From assembly GCA_013334975.1 (NCBI GenBank), contig JAAXWL010000013.1:1-40081 (forward strand): 40,081 nt of DNA, given 5' to 3'. Made by a program: the position numbers and the translations under genes. Under the pieces are notes generated by a model. That model made no database searches and was not told the origin of the DNA. It saw nothing but the letters and a program-made list of their open reading frames with translations. Origin of the DNA: Chlorobiaceae bacterium. Its GTDB lineage: Bacteria; Bacteroidota; Chlorobiia; Chlorobiales; Chlorobiaceae. Below are positions 25,041-32,987 of the stretch, piece after piece (positions within the stretch are counted from its first letter, which is position 1; each line of letters opens with the position of its first letter).

Positions 25041-26266
25041 AACTCCTCACTGATGATCTGATTGACTGCCCCGGCTTCACCAAGGCAAGCCTTATGAGTA
25101 TTGAGATTTCTGTAAAGCCTGATACCCAGCAGGAGATAGAAAGGCACAAAGACCGGAAAAACGGCCCACAGACCAACCCACTCCCCCGCAATGCCACCAA
25201 GAACCGGTCCGATGATCGAACCGCCCATGGTAAACAGGGCGAAAATACCCGCTGTTTTGCCTTTACCGGCGCTCGCTTGTGACAACCGTGTAACGTTAAC
25301 CAGGTTGAACATGCCAAGACCAAGTCCGATAAGCGCTGCGCCAGCAATCATGTATGCCGGATGGCTGAGAATCGAAAGCGCCGTCAGGGCGAGAAGAACA
25401 ACCAGAATACTTGCCAGATAGAAGCGGCGCTGCCCGAGACTTCCCAGAAGTCGCCACAGAAAAAACAGGGCTCCGATATAGACGATCCCTTCCAGAGTCA
25501 CCAGCATCGATGCGGTCTCTGTCGTGAAGTGGAACACCCTGATGGCCGTCACAACGATGAAAGCGCTGAAGCAGGAGAAGGTGCCCATCGTCAGAGCCTC
25601 TGCAAGAGATGCATCCAGTACCTCCACATCCCTGAACAGGCTTCTGATGTCGGCGATCCGTTCGCTGAACGATTCAGGTTTCGGCCGTTCGGTTCCGGAA
25701 TGATACCTGTCAGGAAAAAACACGAGCGCTGCTATGAGCAGACTGATACAGATGCAACTGATCACGACAAAAGCAAAGGGTAGACCAAAGTGTCGGCTGA
25801 CAACCGCACCGAAGAGCGGCCCGAGAAAAACGAATCCGAACGAGTGCGCCCCCCTTTGCCAACCGGCCTTGTCGTTGCCAGTGTTTTTGAGCAGATCGAG
25901 AAAGACGCTGGTCATCGGGACAAACCTGAATGCCATGAAGAACCCGATAATCGACACATAGACGCACAAGGAGTAAGAGGTTCTGACGACGACAGGAAAC
26001 AGCATATACAGCAGAGCACTTGACAAAGCTCCGAACAGAAACACTCTTCTCGGCCCGACGCGATCCACCAGCATACCGACCGGCAGAACGGTCAGAAGCA
26101 TACCGATACCCTGTACCCCGCCAATGAAACCTATCTCCGATGTACCCGATTCGAGATCGACCGCATACAGTGTCGTTGCTATCTGTCCCATCCCAAGACT
26201 GAGCCCCATCAGAACAGAGATGAACACGAACTGAACAAGCACCATGCTGGTATCCTGCGCTTTCAT
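25037..26266 (-). CDS. Major facilitator superfamily transporter
   Basis: A 409-residue protein with about 12 hydrophobic segments. The loop between helices 2 and 3 reads GMLVDRVGPRRVFLFG, the classic MFS A-motif. The second half is typical of drug/proton or small-molecule carriers. Coupled by 4-bp overlaps on both sides, to the 60-codon ORF upstream and the permease downstream, it belongs to the import operon. It may export a product or by-product of the imported compound, or act as a second importer. Confidence 0.88.
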   Translation of the reverse strand: MKAQDTSMVLVQFVFISVLMGLSLGMGQIATTLYAVDLESGTSEIGFIGGVQGIGMLLTVLPVGMLVDRVGPRRVFLFGALSSALLYMLFPVVVRTSYSLCVYVSIIGFFMAFRFVPMTSVFLDLLKNTGNDKAGWQRGAHSFGFVFLGPLFGAVVSRHFGLPFAFVVISCICISLLIAALVFFPDRYHSGTERPKPESFSERIADIRSLFRDVEVLDASLAEALTMGTFSCFSAFIVVTAIRVFHFTTETASMLVTLEGIVYIGALFFLWRLLGSLGQRRFYLASILVVLLALTALSILSHPAYMIAGAALIGLGLGMFNLVNVTRLSQASAGKGKTAGIFALFTMGGSIIGPVLGGIAGEWVGLWAVFPVFVPFYLLLGIRLYRNLNTHKACLGEAGAVNQIISEEF

Positions 26267-26445
26267 AGTTCCTTACTCCCCAACCAGTCAACATGGCCGA
26301 AGCAGCATTCCCCAACAACACCATGCATCTTCATAAACGCTGTGAATGCCGGACTGGATTTACCCGCCCCGTCCCGCAAACCGGGAGGTCTGACCTGTTC
26401 CGGGTAATTGAGCAGTTCCGAAAGTTTTTCTGAAAAGCCTGACAT
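26263..26445 (-). CDS. 60-residue small protein, translationally coupled to the MFS gene
   Basis: The frame begins with ATG 26445-26443, which has a strong AGAGGA ribosome-binding site 7 bp upstream, and its stop overlaps the MFS start (ATGA). The peptide is soluble and mildly charged, with a central FTAFMKMHG stretch and a C-terminal CCFGH motif (ECCFGHVDW). I do not recognise a family. Two adjacent cysteines and a histidine could bind a metal or cluster. Coupling and ribosome-binding site are the evidence that it is real. Confidence 0.6.
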   Translation of the reverse strand: MSGFSEKLSELLNYPEQVRPPGLRDGAGKSSPAFTAFMKMHGVVGECCFGHVDWLGSKEL

Positions 26446-26479
26446 GAGTATCCTCTTGATCCGTTAAGTGTTCAATACC

Positions 26480-26514
26480 TGCGGGAACCCGTCAACCACA
26501 TCCGGATTCCCGCA
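26480..26514 (-). other. Intercistronic hairpin after the binding-protein gene
   Basis: TGCGGGAA (26480-26487) and TTCCCGCA (26507-26514) are perfect 8-bp arms, with further CCG/CGG pairing inside. It lies 18 bp after the binding-protein stop codon and before the small ORF. No U-tract follows, so partial termination or 3'-end protection, giving more binding protein than permease, is likely. Confidence 0.55.
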
Positions 26515-26531
26515 TCAAGTCATCATTCACA

Positions 26532-27569
26532 TCATTTCCAGTACCCTTCGAGCTGGAGGTCACTGAGTGCCGCATTGATATAGCTTCTGTCAACCCACGT
26601 ATCGAGCTCGACCGTCTGCCTGATCAGCCCGAGCCTCTTTGCATCAGCTATCGCACCGGCAAAGTGGTTGAGCAACGCGGGCGTCAGCGTCGGGTTGTTG
26701 ATATCGCTCAGCGGACGTCCCTTGTTGTCTTCGGTAAAATCTGCCGCTGCCACGCCCGCCTTGGCGTTAGCCGTCAGGACACCCTGACGGTGCACCTCTT
26801 CGGAACCCCATTTCGCTGCTTCGACATACCGCTTCACAAAGCGCCGGGTGATAGCGGGATAGGCGTTGGCAAATTTCTCGGTGACAAACAGCCCTCCATA
26901 GGCACGAAAATCTTTAGGATACTCCTTTGTCGATCCGATAATCCTGACAATGCCCTGGTTGCGGAGCGCAAAAAGATTGTTTCCGCCAATGCCGACGTCG
27001 ATGGTCCTGGCTTTCAGTGCTGCAAGCAGGTCAGCCGTACCGAGGTTGTAGATCCTCACGTCGCTCTCTTTCAGGCCGTTGGCAGCCAGAATGCGTGAAA
27101 GCGCCAACTGCGTTGCCGTACCCTTGAAAACGCCTACACGTTTTCCTTTTGCATCCCTGATCGACCTTATCGGAGAATCTGCCGGGGTAGCCCAGTAGTA
27201 GTCCAGTCCGTTGATCGAGTTGGCAATGAACCTTGTTTTCAGCCCGGCTGATTTTGACACAATGGCCGGAAGATCACCGATAAACGCAAAATCGAGCGTA
27301 TTATTGGCAAGAGATTCGTTGACCGCAGGGCCGGCCCCCTTGAAAATGTTCCACTGGATCTCGATACCCTCCGTCCTGAACTCCTGTTCGAGCAGTCCGA
27401 GATCCTGAAGTACGCCGGGCGTTCCCCAACCGTAAGGTTTTCCATAACCTCCAGAGTAGGCCGAGCCGATTCTTATGACCTTCGGAGCCGGCGCATCTGC
27501 GATGACCGTATGCTCACCAAAACCAAGAAGGGCGGCAACTGTAACTATTTTTATAAACAGACGTTTCAT
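26532..27569 (-). CDS. Periplasmic substrate-binding protein, SsuA/TauA/NrtA-like
   Basis: A 345-residue protein with a signal peptide of about 24 residues (KRLFIKIVTVAALLGFGEH..., cleavage near VIADAPA). The mature part has the NMT1/SsuA-like fold: IRIGSAYSGGYGKPYGW, NIFKGAGPAVNESLANNTLDFAFIGDLPA and KGKRVGVFKGTATQLAL, typical of aliphatic-sulfonate binding proteins. It should deliver substrate to the ABC permease pair. It is 33 bp after the porin gene, so outer-membrane entry and periplasmic capture are coupled genetically. Confidence 0.9.
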   Translation of the reverse strand: MKRLFIKIVTVAALLGFGEHTVIADAPAPKVIRIGSAYSGGYGKPYGWGTPGVLQDLGLLEQEFRTEGIEIQWNIFKGAGPAVNESLANNTLDFAFIGDLPAIVSKSAGLKTRFIANSINGLDYYWATPADSPIRSIRDAKGKRVGVFKGTATQLALSRILAANGLKESDVRIYNLGTADLLAALKARTIDVGIGGNNLFALRNQGIVRIIGSTKEYPKDFRAYGGLFVTEKFANAYPAITRRFVKRYVEAAKWGSEEVHRQGVLTANAKAGVAAADFTEDNKGRPLSDINNPTLTPALLNHFAGAIADAKRLGLIRQTVELDTWVDRSYINAALSDLQLEGYWK

Positions 27570-27602
27570 GACTGAATTCTCCTTTTTCTTGATGGATTCG
27601 TA

Positions 27603-28979
27603 TTAAAAACTGTACTGAACCTGGGCGAGTAACTGGTTTCGCGGACCGCTGTAGGTTGCCGCAACGTGCTCTCCAAGGTTCACAATGTTGTAGTTCAACT
27701 GAAATTTGGTCGTCTGTGCAAGGAACCAGTTGAGACCTATGGTCGTGATTTCGGTCACGTTGTCGGTCTCGCTGGTATCGCTGTCCCACCAGTCAAATCG
27801 CACAAACGGCTGAATGGTCGTCGGGTACCAGTCGTCATAACGATCCTGTGCTTTGTAACCACTGACAAACTGCTCGCCGATGTTGTAAAAGATGGTCAGA
27901 GTCTGCCCTTGCTTTGTCGTCGAAGCATCCTTTCCGTGCACAAATTCGTAGGTAAAACCAATCGGTGTGTTGACGTAGGACAAATCCGCCCCTGCGCGCC
28001 TGACATCATACTGGCCCAGTGCAGTTGAAAATGCACTGCCATTGTAAATGGAGCCACCTGCAGAAAGTCCGCGGAATATGGAAGAGTAATCGACGGGAGC
28101 ATTGAACACCAGTCTGCCAGCGATATCCTTGCGACCGTTGTTATCGATAGCGTTCGGACCGGAACCGTTGAGCAGGCCAATCGAGTATTCGACTGGAGCG
28201 ACACGGTAACGGAATGCTGCATCATACTTCGGGAAAAGGTCACCTTTGAGAACGACGCCGATATCCCTGGCATCGAGACCAAAGCCGTTCGAGGGAAATG
28301 CGCCCGAATTGACTCCTGCGTCGAGCGCACCCAGATTCGCCCTTGCAGATTGCGCACTCAGGATTGTCGGTTTTTTGTCTTCAGCCGCAAGCGCCTCCAG
28401 GCCAAACGGCTTTTTCTGCTGACCGACAATAAGCTGGAGGAGCGACCCCTCCGGATCGAGTGAGGGACGGAAATGATAGCTGATGTAAGCGTCGAGAGGC
28501 TTGAGCGTATAGTCGGGAGTGGCGTTACTCGCGTTCAGTCCGCTCGGGGTCACCACACTGAACAGGTAATTGATGTTGCGACCCTCCTCGTAATCACGTT
28601 TCAGGTTGCCCTGAAAGTTGAGGATAAGCGCATTCAGCGAAAAACCTCCCTGGTTGTCCTGCGGGTTGCCGAAGTTATTCCTGTAACGGTTCTCGAACCG
28701 GGAATACCGGAGTTGAGCGATACCGGATACAAACAAAGGACGGAGCGTCTGCGCTGTATTGCGCTCGTAGGTACGATCCAGCCTCTCCTGAAGTGTTGCA
28801 ATCTCCGATCTGACGCCTTCAAGCTCTTCTCTGGTCACCACCTGGTCAGTGTTGGCCGAACCGGCATCGCGTCCGTTCTCCTGTACTGACTCTGCTTTCA
28901 CCTCTGCATGAAGCGCATGGCCCCCGGCAAGATATGCGCCCAGCAGCAGTACAATTATTTTTGTATTTCTTTTTTTCAT
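27603..28979 (-). CDS. Outer-membrane porin, phosphate-selective porin O/P-like
   Basis: A 458-residue protein with a signal peptide (KKRNTKIIVLLLGAYLAGGHA) followed by a short coiled-coil (TREELEGVRSEIATLQERLD, about residues 48-70) and a long beta-barrel with alternating aromatic strands. It ends QVQYSF with a C-terminal phenylalanine, as outer-membrane barrels do. OprO/OprP-like architecture suggests uptake of anions such as sulfonates or phosphate esters. It is the first gene of the accessory operon and has a long, structured leader upstream. Confidence 0.87.
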   Translation of the reverse strand: MKKRNTKIIVLLLGAYLAGGHALHAEVKAESVQENGRDAGSANTDQVVTREELEGVRSEIATLQERLDRTYERNTAQTLRPLFVSGIAQLRYSRFENRYRNNFGNPQDNQGGFSLNALILNFQGNLKRDYEEGRNINYLFSVVTPSGLNASNATPDYTLKPLDAYISYHFRPSLDPEGSLLQLIVGQQKKPFGLEALAAEDKKPTILSAQSARANLGALDAGVNSGAFPSNGFGLDARDIGVVLKGDLFPKYDAAFRYRVAPVEYSIGLLNGSGPNAIDNNGRKDIAGRLVFNAPVDYSSIFRGLSAGGSIYNGSAFSTALGQYDVRRAGADLSYVNTPIGFTYEFVHGKDASTTKQGQTLTIFYNIGEQFVSGYKAQDRYDDWYPTTIQPFVRFDWWDSDTSETDNVTEITTIGLNWFLAQTTKFQLNYNIVNLGEHVAATYSGPRNQLLAQVQYSF

Positions 28980-29024
28980 TTAGAACTCCTTGTTCAACAG
29001 TTTGAGTCTTAGAGAAATTCACAT

Positions 29025-29092
29025 AAAAAAACCGATTCCTGTTACATAGAAATCGGCCTCGCCATAACAGCGCCTGCTATTTCAGACAGCGC
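29025..29092 (-). promoter_or_regulatory. Candidate attenuator in the porin/transport operon leader
   Basis: On the minus strand, CCGATTTC (29056-29049) pairs with GGAATCGG (29039-29032) in an 8-bp stem with one wobble pair, followed at once by T7 (29031-29025): an intrinsic terminator before the first gene. A first hairpin (GCGCTG at 29092-29087 with CAGGCGC at 29076-29070) sits near the expected transcript start. An alternative pairing CTGTTA (29070-29065) with TAACAG (29044-29039) overlaps the terminator loop. The arrangement looks like attenuator or riboswitch control; no known riboswitch class was recognised. Confidence 0.45.
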
Positions 29093-29097
29093 ACTAT

Positions 29098-29126
29098 ATC
29101 ATAAAGCAAGACAATACGTCACACAA
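29098..29126 (-). promoter_or_regulatory. Predicted sigma-70-type promoter of the porin/transport operon
   Basis: Minus-strand TTGTGT (29126-29121), a 17-bp spacer and TATGAT (29103-29098). Transcription would start near 29091, giving a leader of about 110 nt that contains the candidate attenuator. Confidence 0.45.
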
Positions 29127-30106
29127 TAAATGACCCCAGATATGACATCGCTGCCAACAACATGCCCTCATAGCATTTTCCTCCGGAAAATATTTTGAAT
29201 TATTATTTTAACCTGTCGTCAAGACTCATAACACTGTGCAGAGAGACGACACCAGACACCTTAAAACTCACCAACTTCTCTTTAAGATAAGTATCAACGA
29301 TATTCTCATCCAACGATCACCGACAAAACAGATCGACCCAATAAAGCAATTTCTCAAAACCATAACAAGCATTTTAATAAAAATACCACAAAGATGGTAT
29401 CTCATTTTCTCCAATTCTGAAACAGAATAAATTATTATTCAAACTATATAATAGAGCATATAATTGAAATTTTCCATACAGTCTTTACGGTATTTTAATA
29501 CCACAATACAGCTACCCGGCGCATCTTCATAAAGAGTCTGAAAAAACATATAAAAACAAACGGACAAAATATCTTATTTATTTTATTTATTGCACTTAAC
29601 AAAAATAACGACCCCGAAAAAACGATAAATGCAAGCTATAATCAGGATAAACGAAACAGTAATACGATCCTGAAAACCCAACCACCTGTGAGCTTTTTTT
29701 ACCGGCAGACACCTCGATGCTCGTCACAAATCTGACAAACTCTGTTTCCACATTTTCTGTCAGCGATCAGGGTAAGTTCACAACATCTTCAAACATTACT
29801 CTTTCGTCACAGAACTTATTGTAAAAACTCTCATCCCGGTAGGTATATGACTGGATGATAACCAATTTGTGGTATTATTATGGTAGCTATCATGAATAAG
29901 TAAAGAATTCACCTAACTTCGAATCATTATATAATAAAAGCCGGATGGAACACGACAAACCGATGTGCTTCTGAACAATACCGTTTATCAGAACATATCC
30001 GTACACTACTCTTCAGCGAGTATCAGGACACGGCTCCCGTTTATCATATTCCCACCGGACGGGATATTTCAGTCTCAGAACATCTCTTGATTTAAAAAAT
30101 ATAATC
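29127..30106. promoter_or_regulatory. AT-rich divergent intergenic control region
   Basis: About 1 kb with no credible gene (a 64-codon frame at 29236-29430 has no support). The 10-mer AATACCACAA occurs three times: 29382-29391 and 29497-29506 on plus, 29867-29876 on minus. The first lies inside the dyad ATACCA-CAAAGA-TGGTAT (29383-29400). The inverted repeat GGTATT-TT-AATACC lies at about 29489-29502. A TATAAT-like sequence near 29929-29935 could be the promoter for the BadF-type operon. Confidence 0.45.
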
Positions 30107-30979
30107 ATGAAAAAACATGAAATTCTGGCTGACGAAAGGGTTTCCGATCTTCGGCAAACAACGGTCATTGGCATAGATATCGGTTCGCGCCAGGCAAAGG
30201 CCGTACTGGTTCATGGCGATGAAATCCATACATCGATCACCGCCAGCGGAGTCGATTCACAGGAGACCGCCGAAAGGCTGATCAGGAAAATCGGGAAACA
30301 GACCGGCATCGGCCGCAACGACATCGCCTTCGTCGTCGGTACCGGTTATGGGCGAATAGCAATCGATTTCGAAGAGTTTCCATCCGAAGTGGTTACCGAG
30401 ATTTCGTGCCACGCGCTGGGTTCTCATTTCCTGAATGCAGGAACGAGAACGATCATCGACATTGGTGGGCAGGATTCGAAAGCCATCAAGGTCGATCACG
30501 ACAACGGACGCGTCGTCGAATTCGTAATGAACGACAAGTGTGCTGCAGGAACCGGACGATTTCTTGAAAAGGTTGCCGAGCTGCTCGATTACAGTCTGGA
30601 AGAGCTGGGTGAAAAAGCCCTTCAATCCCGGAAAAAGCTTGAAATCAGCAGCCAGTGCGTGGTATTTGCCGAGTCCGAAGTTATTTCACTCAAGGCAAGG
30701 GGGGAAAGGCGTGAGGACATCGCGTCGGCTATCCATTTCGCTTCGGCTCGCCGTGTACGCAATCTGGTCAATCGCCTGGGACTGGAACCAGAACTGGTCT
30801 TCTCGGGCGGCGTCTCTAATAACCAGGGTATGAAACACGCTCTGGAAGAGCTCATCGGCCATCCGATCATACAGACAAAAATTGACATGGTCTACGCCGG
30901 AGCACTTGGTGCGGCCGTTTTTGCACAACGTTATTATGAAGGTGTCAGGTCAGCAACGAAAACGGGGGTATTCGCATGA
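30107..30979 (+). CDS. BadF/HgdC-type ATPase (2-hydroxyacyl-CoA dehydratase activator family)
   Basis: A 290-residue ASKHA-fold ATPase. Motifs are GIDIGSRQAK (phosphate-1), DIGGQDSK (phosphate-2) and FSGGVSNN (adenosine). The cysteines expected to hold the [4Fe-4S] cluster between the two monomers are Cys145 (NDKCAAGTGRF) and Cys184 (SSQCVVFAES); their spacing of 39 equals that of HgdC. It hydrolyses ATP to push one electron at very low potential into a partner protein. Its stop overlaps the next start (ATGA). No ribosome-binding site is visible at the ATG. It is a near-duplicate of the N-terminal half of the next gene. Confidence 0.93.
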   Translation: MKKHEILADERVSDLRQTTVIGIDIGSRQAKAVLVHGDEIHTSITASGVDSQETAERLIRKIGKQTGIGRNDIAFVVGTGYGRIAIDFEEFPSEVVTEISCHALGSHFLNAGTRTIIDIGGQDSKAIKVDHDNGRVVEFVMNDKCAAGTGRFLEKVAELLDYSLEELGEKALQSRKKLEISSQCVVFAESEVISLKARGERREDIASAIHFASARRVRNLVNRLGLEPELVFSGGVSNNQGMKHALEELIGHPIIQTKIDMVYAGALGAAVFAQRYYEGVRSATKTGVFA

Positions 30980-32985
30980 AACTTTCAGACGTCATCGATC
31001 CCCGGCTGCTCGATGCTATCGATGGCAGCACGGTACTCGGCATCGACATAGGATCGAGAGGCTCCAAAGCAGTGCTGTTGCGCGGTAATGAACTTTTCGT
31101 CACCCAGGTAGCGACCGGAGTCAACATGCAGGATACCGCCGACGAGCTGCTCGACGAACTCCTCGACGTAGCAGGGATCGGCCGCAACGACATCGCATTC
31201 ATCGTCGGTACCGGTTATGGCCGCGTCGCGCTGCAATTCATCCGGATACCGAGCGAGATCGTCACGGAAATCTCCTGCCATGCGATGGGCGCACATTTCC
31301 TGAACGCCGACACTCGAACCATTATCGATATTGGCGGTCAGGACTCCAAAACGATCCAGGTAGACCCGAAAACCGGTAAGGTCTCCAGATTCATTATGAA
31401 CGACAAGTGCGCAGCCGGCACGGGACGATTCCTTGAAAAAGCCGCAAGCCTTCTCGAATTCACCATCGGTGAACTCGGACCCGCTTCGCTTCGGGCCGAA
31501 TCATTCCCGGAGATCAGCAGCCAGTGCGTCGTATTCGCCGAATCCGAGATCATTTCTCACCGCGCCCGGGGCGAAAGCCGCGAATCCATCGCCGCAGGGC
31601 TGCACTTCGCCTCAGCACGTCGCGTAAAGAACCTGATCAGCAAGATCCCCCTGGAAGGCGCCCTGGTCTTCACCGGTGGCGTCTCGAACAACATCGGCAT
31701 GAAAAAAGCACTGGAAGAGCTGATCGGCCTTGAGATCACCCCTTTCAGACTTGACCCTGTCTATGCGGGCGCGTTGGGTGCGGCCATCTATGCCCAGCGC
31801 CTCCTTGCCGGACAACAGGAATCGGATGAAACTGAGGAAAGCCTCATCGAAGCGAACATCAGCGACCTCATTGAGCGTACGGCGGAAGCTGAAAAGAGAT
31901 TCATTGCCCGTACAGACGTAAAAAAGATCGGTCATCTCTGCAACTACACGCCGATCGAGCTGCTCTCGGCATCGGGGGCGGCACATACCCGCCTCATGAA
32001 ATGCGGAACACCGGATATCGTCTCACGGGGAGAGCTGATCACCAAGAGCGTCTTCTGCGACCTGACCAAAAGCGTACTTGGCCATTTCACCGAATTGGAC
32101 CCACTGTTTGCAGGACTTGACCAGGTGGTGACCTTCTATACCTGCGATTCGATAAAAGCCACAGCAGAAGCCATCGACAATTTCTTCGTCGAATCGGTCG
32201 GTTATGTCGTCCCTCGCAACGGTAACCGTGAAGAGGGCCGGAAATTTTTCCGCCAGCAGATTCTCAATTTCCGCGACGACCTTGCCCGCCTCACCGGCCA
32301 CAAAGTTACCGACGACGAACTGTCGGAGCAGATCCGCCTGTACAACAAGGCTCGCCGCCTGATCCGCGATATATCGGAACTCCGCATGCGTGATCAGCCT
32401 CCACTCAGTGGACGGGATTTCCTCGAGATCACCAGGGCATTCTATTACCTGCAACCGGAAGAGCTGCTCGTGCTGCTCGAAGATATCTCCCTGAGGTTGT
32501 CGAGCACACCAGAGTCCGGCCCGAGGCCGCTGAGGCTCATGATTTCAGGCGGCATCATAGCCGAAGGCGATCGTCGCATCCTCGACCTGATCGAAGATGA
32601 AATCGGTGCCCGTATCGTCGTCGAGGATCATTGCACCGGACTCAGGCCGTTCTATCATGAAACCGACGAAAAAATCGATCCCTGGCAGGCACTGTCAAAC
32701 GCCTATCTCGACCAGGCACCTTGCGCAAGGCAGGTACCACTCGACAATCTGCTCGATTTTTCCACGCAACTTGCCAAAGTGTACCGGGTTGACGGGGTGA
32801 TCTACACCTACCTCAAGTTCTGCCCGTGCTACGGTATGACCAAAAACAGATTTGTCCGGCAATTCCAGGAGCTGGAACTGCCAGTGCTGGAACTCTCCCA
32901 CGACTACTCGCAGGGAGACACAGGCCAGATCAAGACCCGACTTGAAGCATTTATTGAAGTACTGAAAGAAAAGCAGGAGGTTTAA
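30976..32985 (+). CDS. Fusion of BadF/HgdC-type ATPase with a 2-hydroxyacyl-CoA dehydratase-like domain
   Basis: A 669-residue protein. Residues 1-275 repeat the ATPase of the previous gene almost residue for residue (GIDIGSRGSK, Cys145 in NDKCAAGTGRF, Cys184 in SSQCVVF). After a linker, about 310-665 is an HgdB/HgdA-like domain with several cysteines: HLCNYTPIELL, SVFCDLTKS, TCDSIKATAE, EDHCTG and FCPCYGM. Such domains carry a [4Fe-4S] or larger iron-sulfur cluster as the electron acceptor. Activator-acceptor fusions are known in the family but less common than separate genes. The partner is probably the following subunit. Confidence 0.9.
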   Translation: MKLSDVIDPRLLDAIDGSTVLGIDIGSRGSKAVLLRGNELFVTQVATGVNMQDTADELLDELLDVAGIGRNDIAFIVGTGYGRVALQFIRIPSEIVTEISCHAMGAHFLNADTRTIIDIGGQDSKTIQVDPKTGKVSRFIMNDKCAAGTGRFLEKAASLLEFTIGELGPASLRAESFPEISSQCVVFAESEIISHRARGESRESIAAGLHFASARRVKNLISKIPLEGALVFTGGVSNNIGMKKALEELIGLEITPFRLDPVYAGALGAAIYAQRLLAGQQESDETEESLIEANISDLIERTAEAEKRFIARTDVKKIGHLCNYTPIELLSASGAAHTRLMKCGTPDIVSRGELITKSVFCDLTKSVLGHFTELDPLFAGLDQVVTFYTCDSIKATAEAIDNFFVESVGYVVPRNGNREEGRKFFRQQILNFRDDLARLTGHKVTDDELSEQIRLYNKARRLIRDISELRMRDQPPLSGRDFLEITRAFYYLQPEELLVLLEDISLRLSSTPESGPRPLRLMISGGIIAEGDRRILDLIEDEIGARIVVEDHCTGLRPFYHETDEKIDPWQALSNAYLDQAPCARQVPLDNLLDFSTQLAKVYRVDGVIYTYLKFCPCYGMTKNRFVRQFQELELPVLELSHDYSQGDTGQIKTRLEAFIEVLKEKQEV

Positions 32986-32987
32986 AC

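Noticed and set aside
30100-30105. TATAAT as -10 promoter element for the first BadF-type gene
   Set aside because: It ends 1 bp before the ATG, so transcription would start inside the coding region; it is probably just AT-rich leader.
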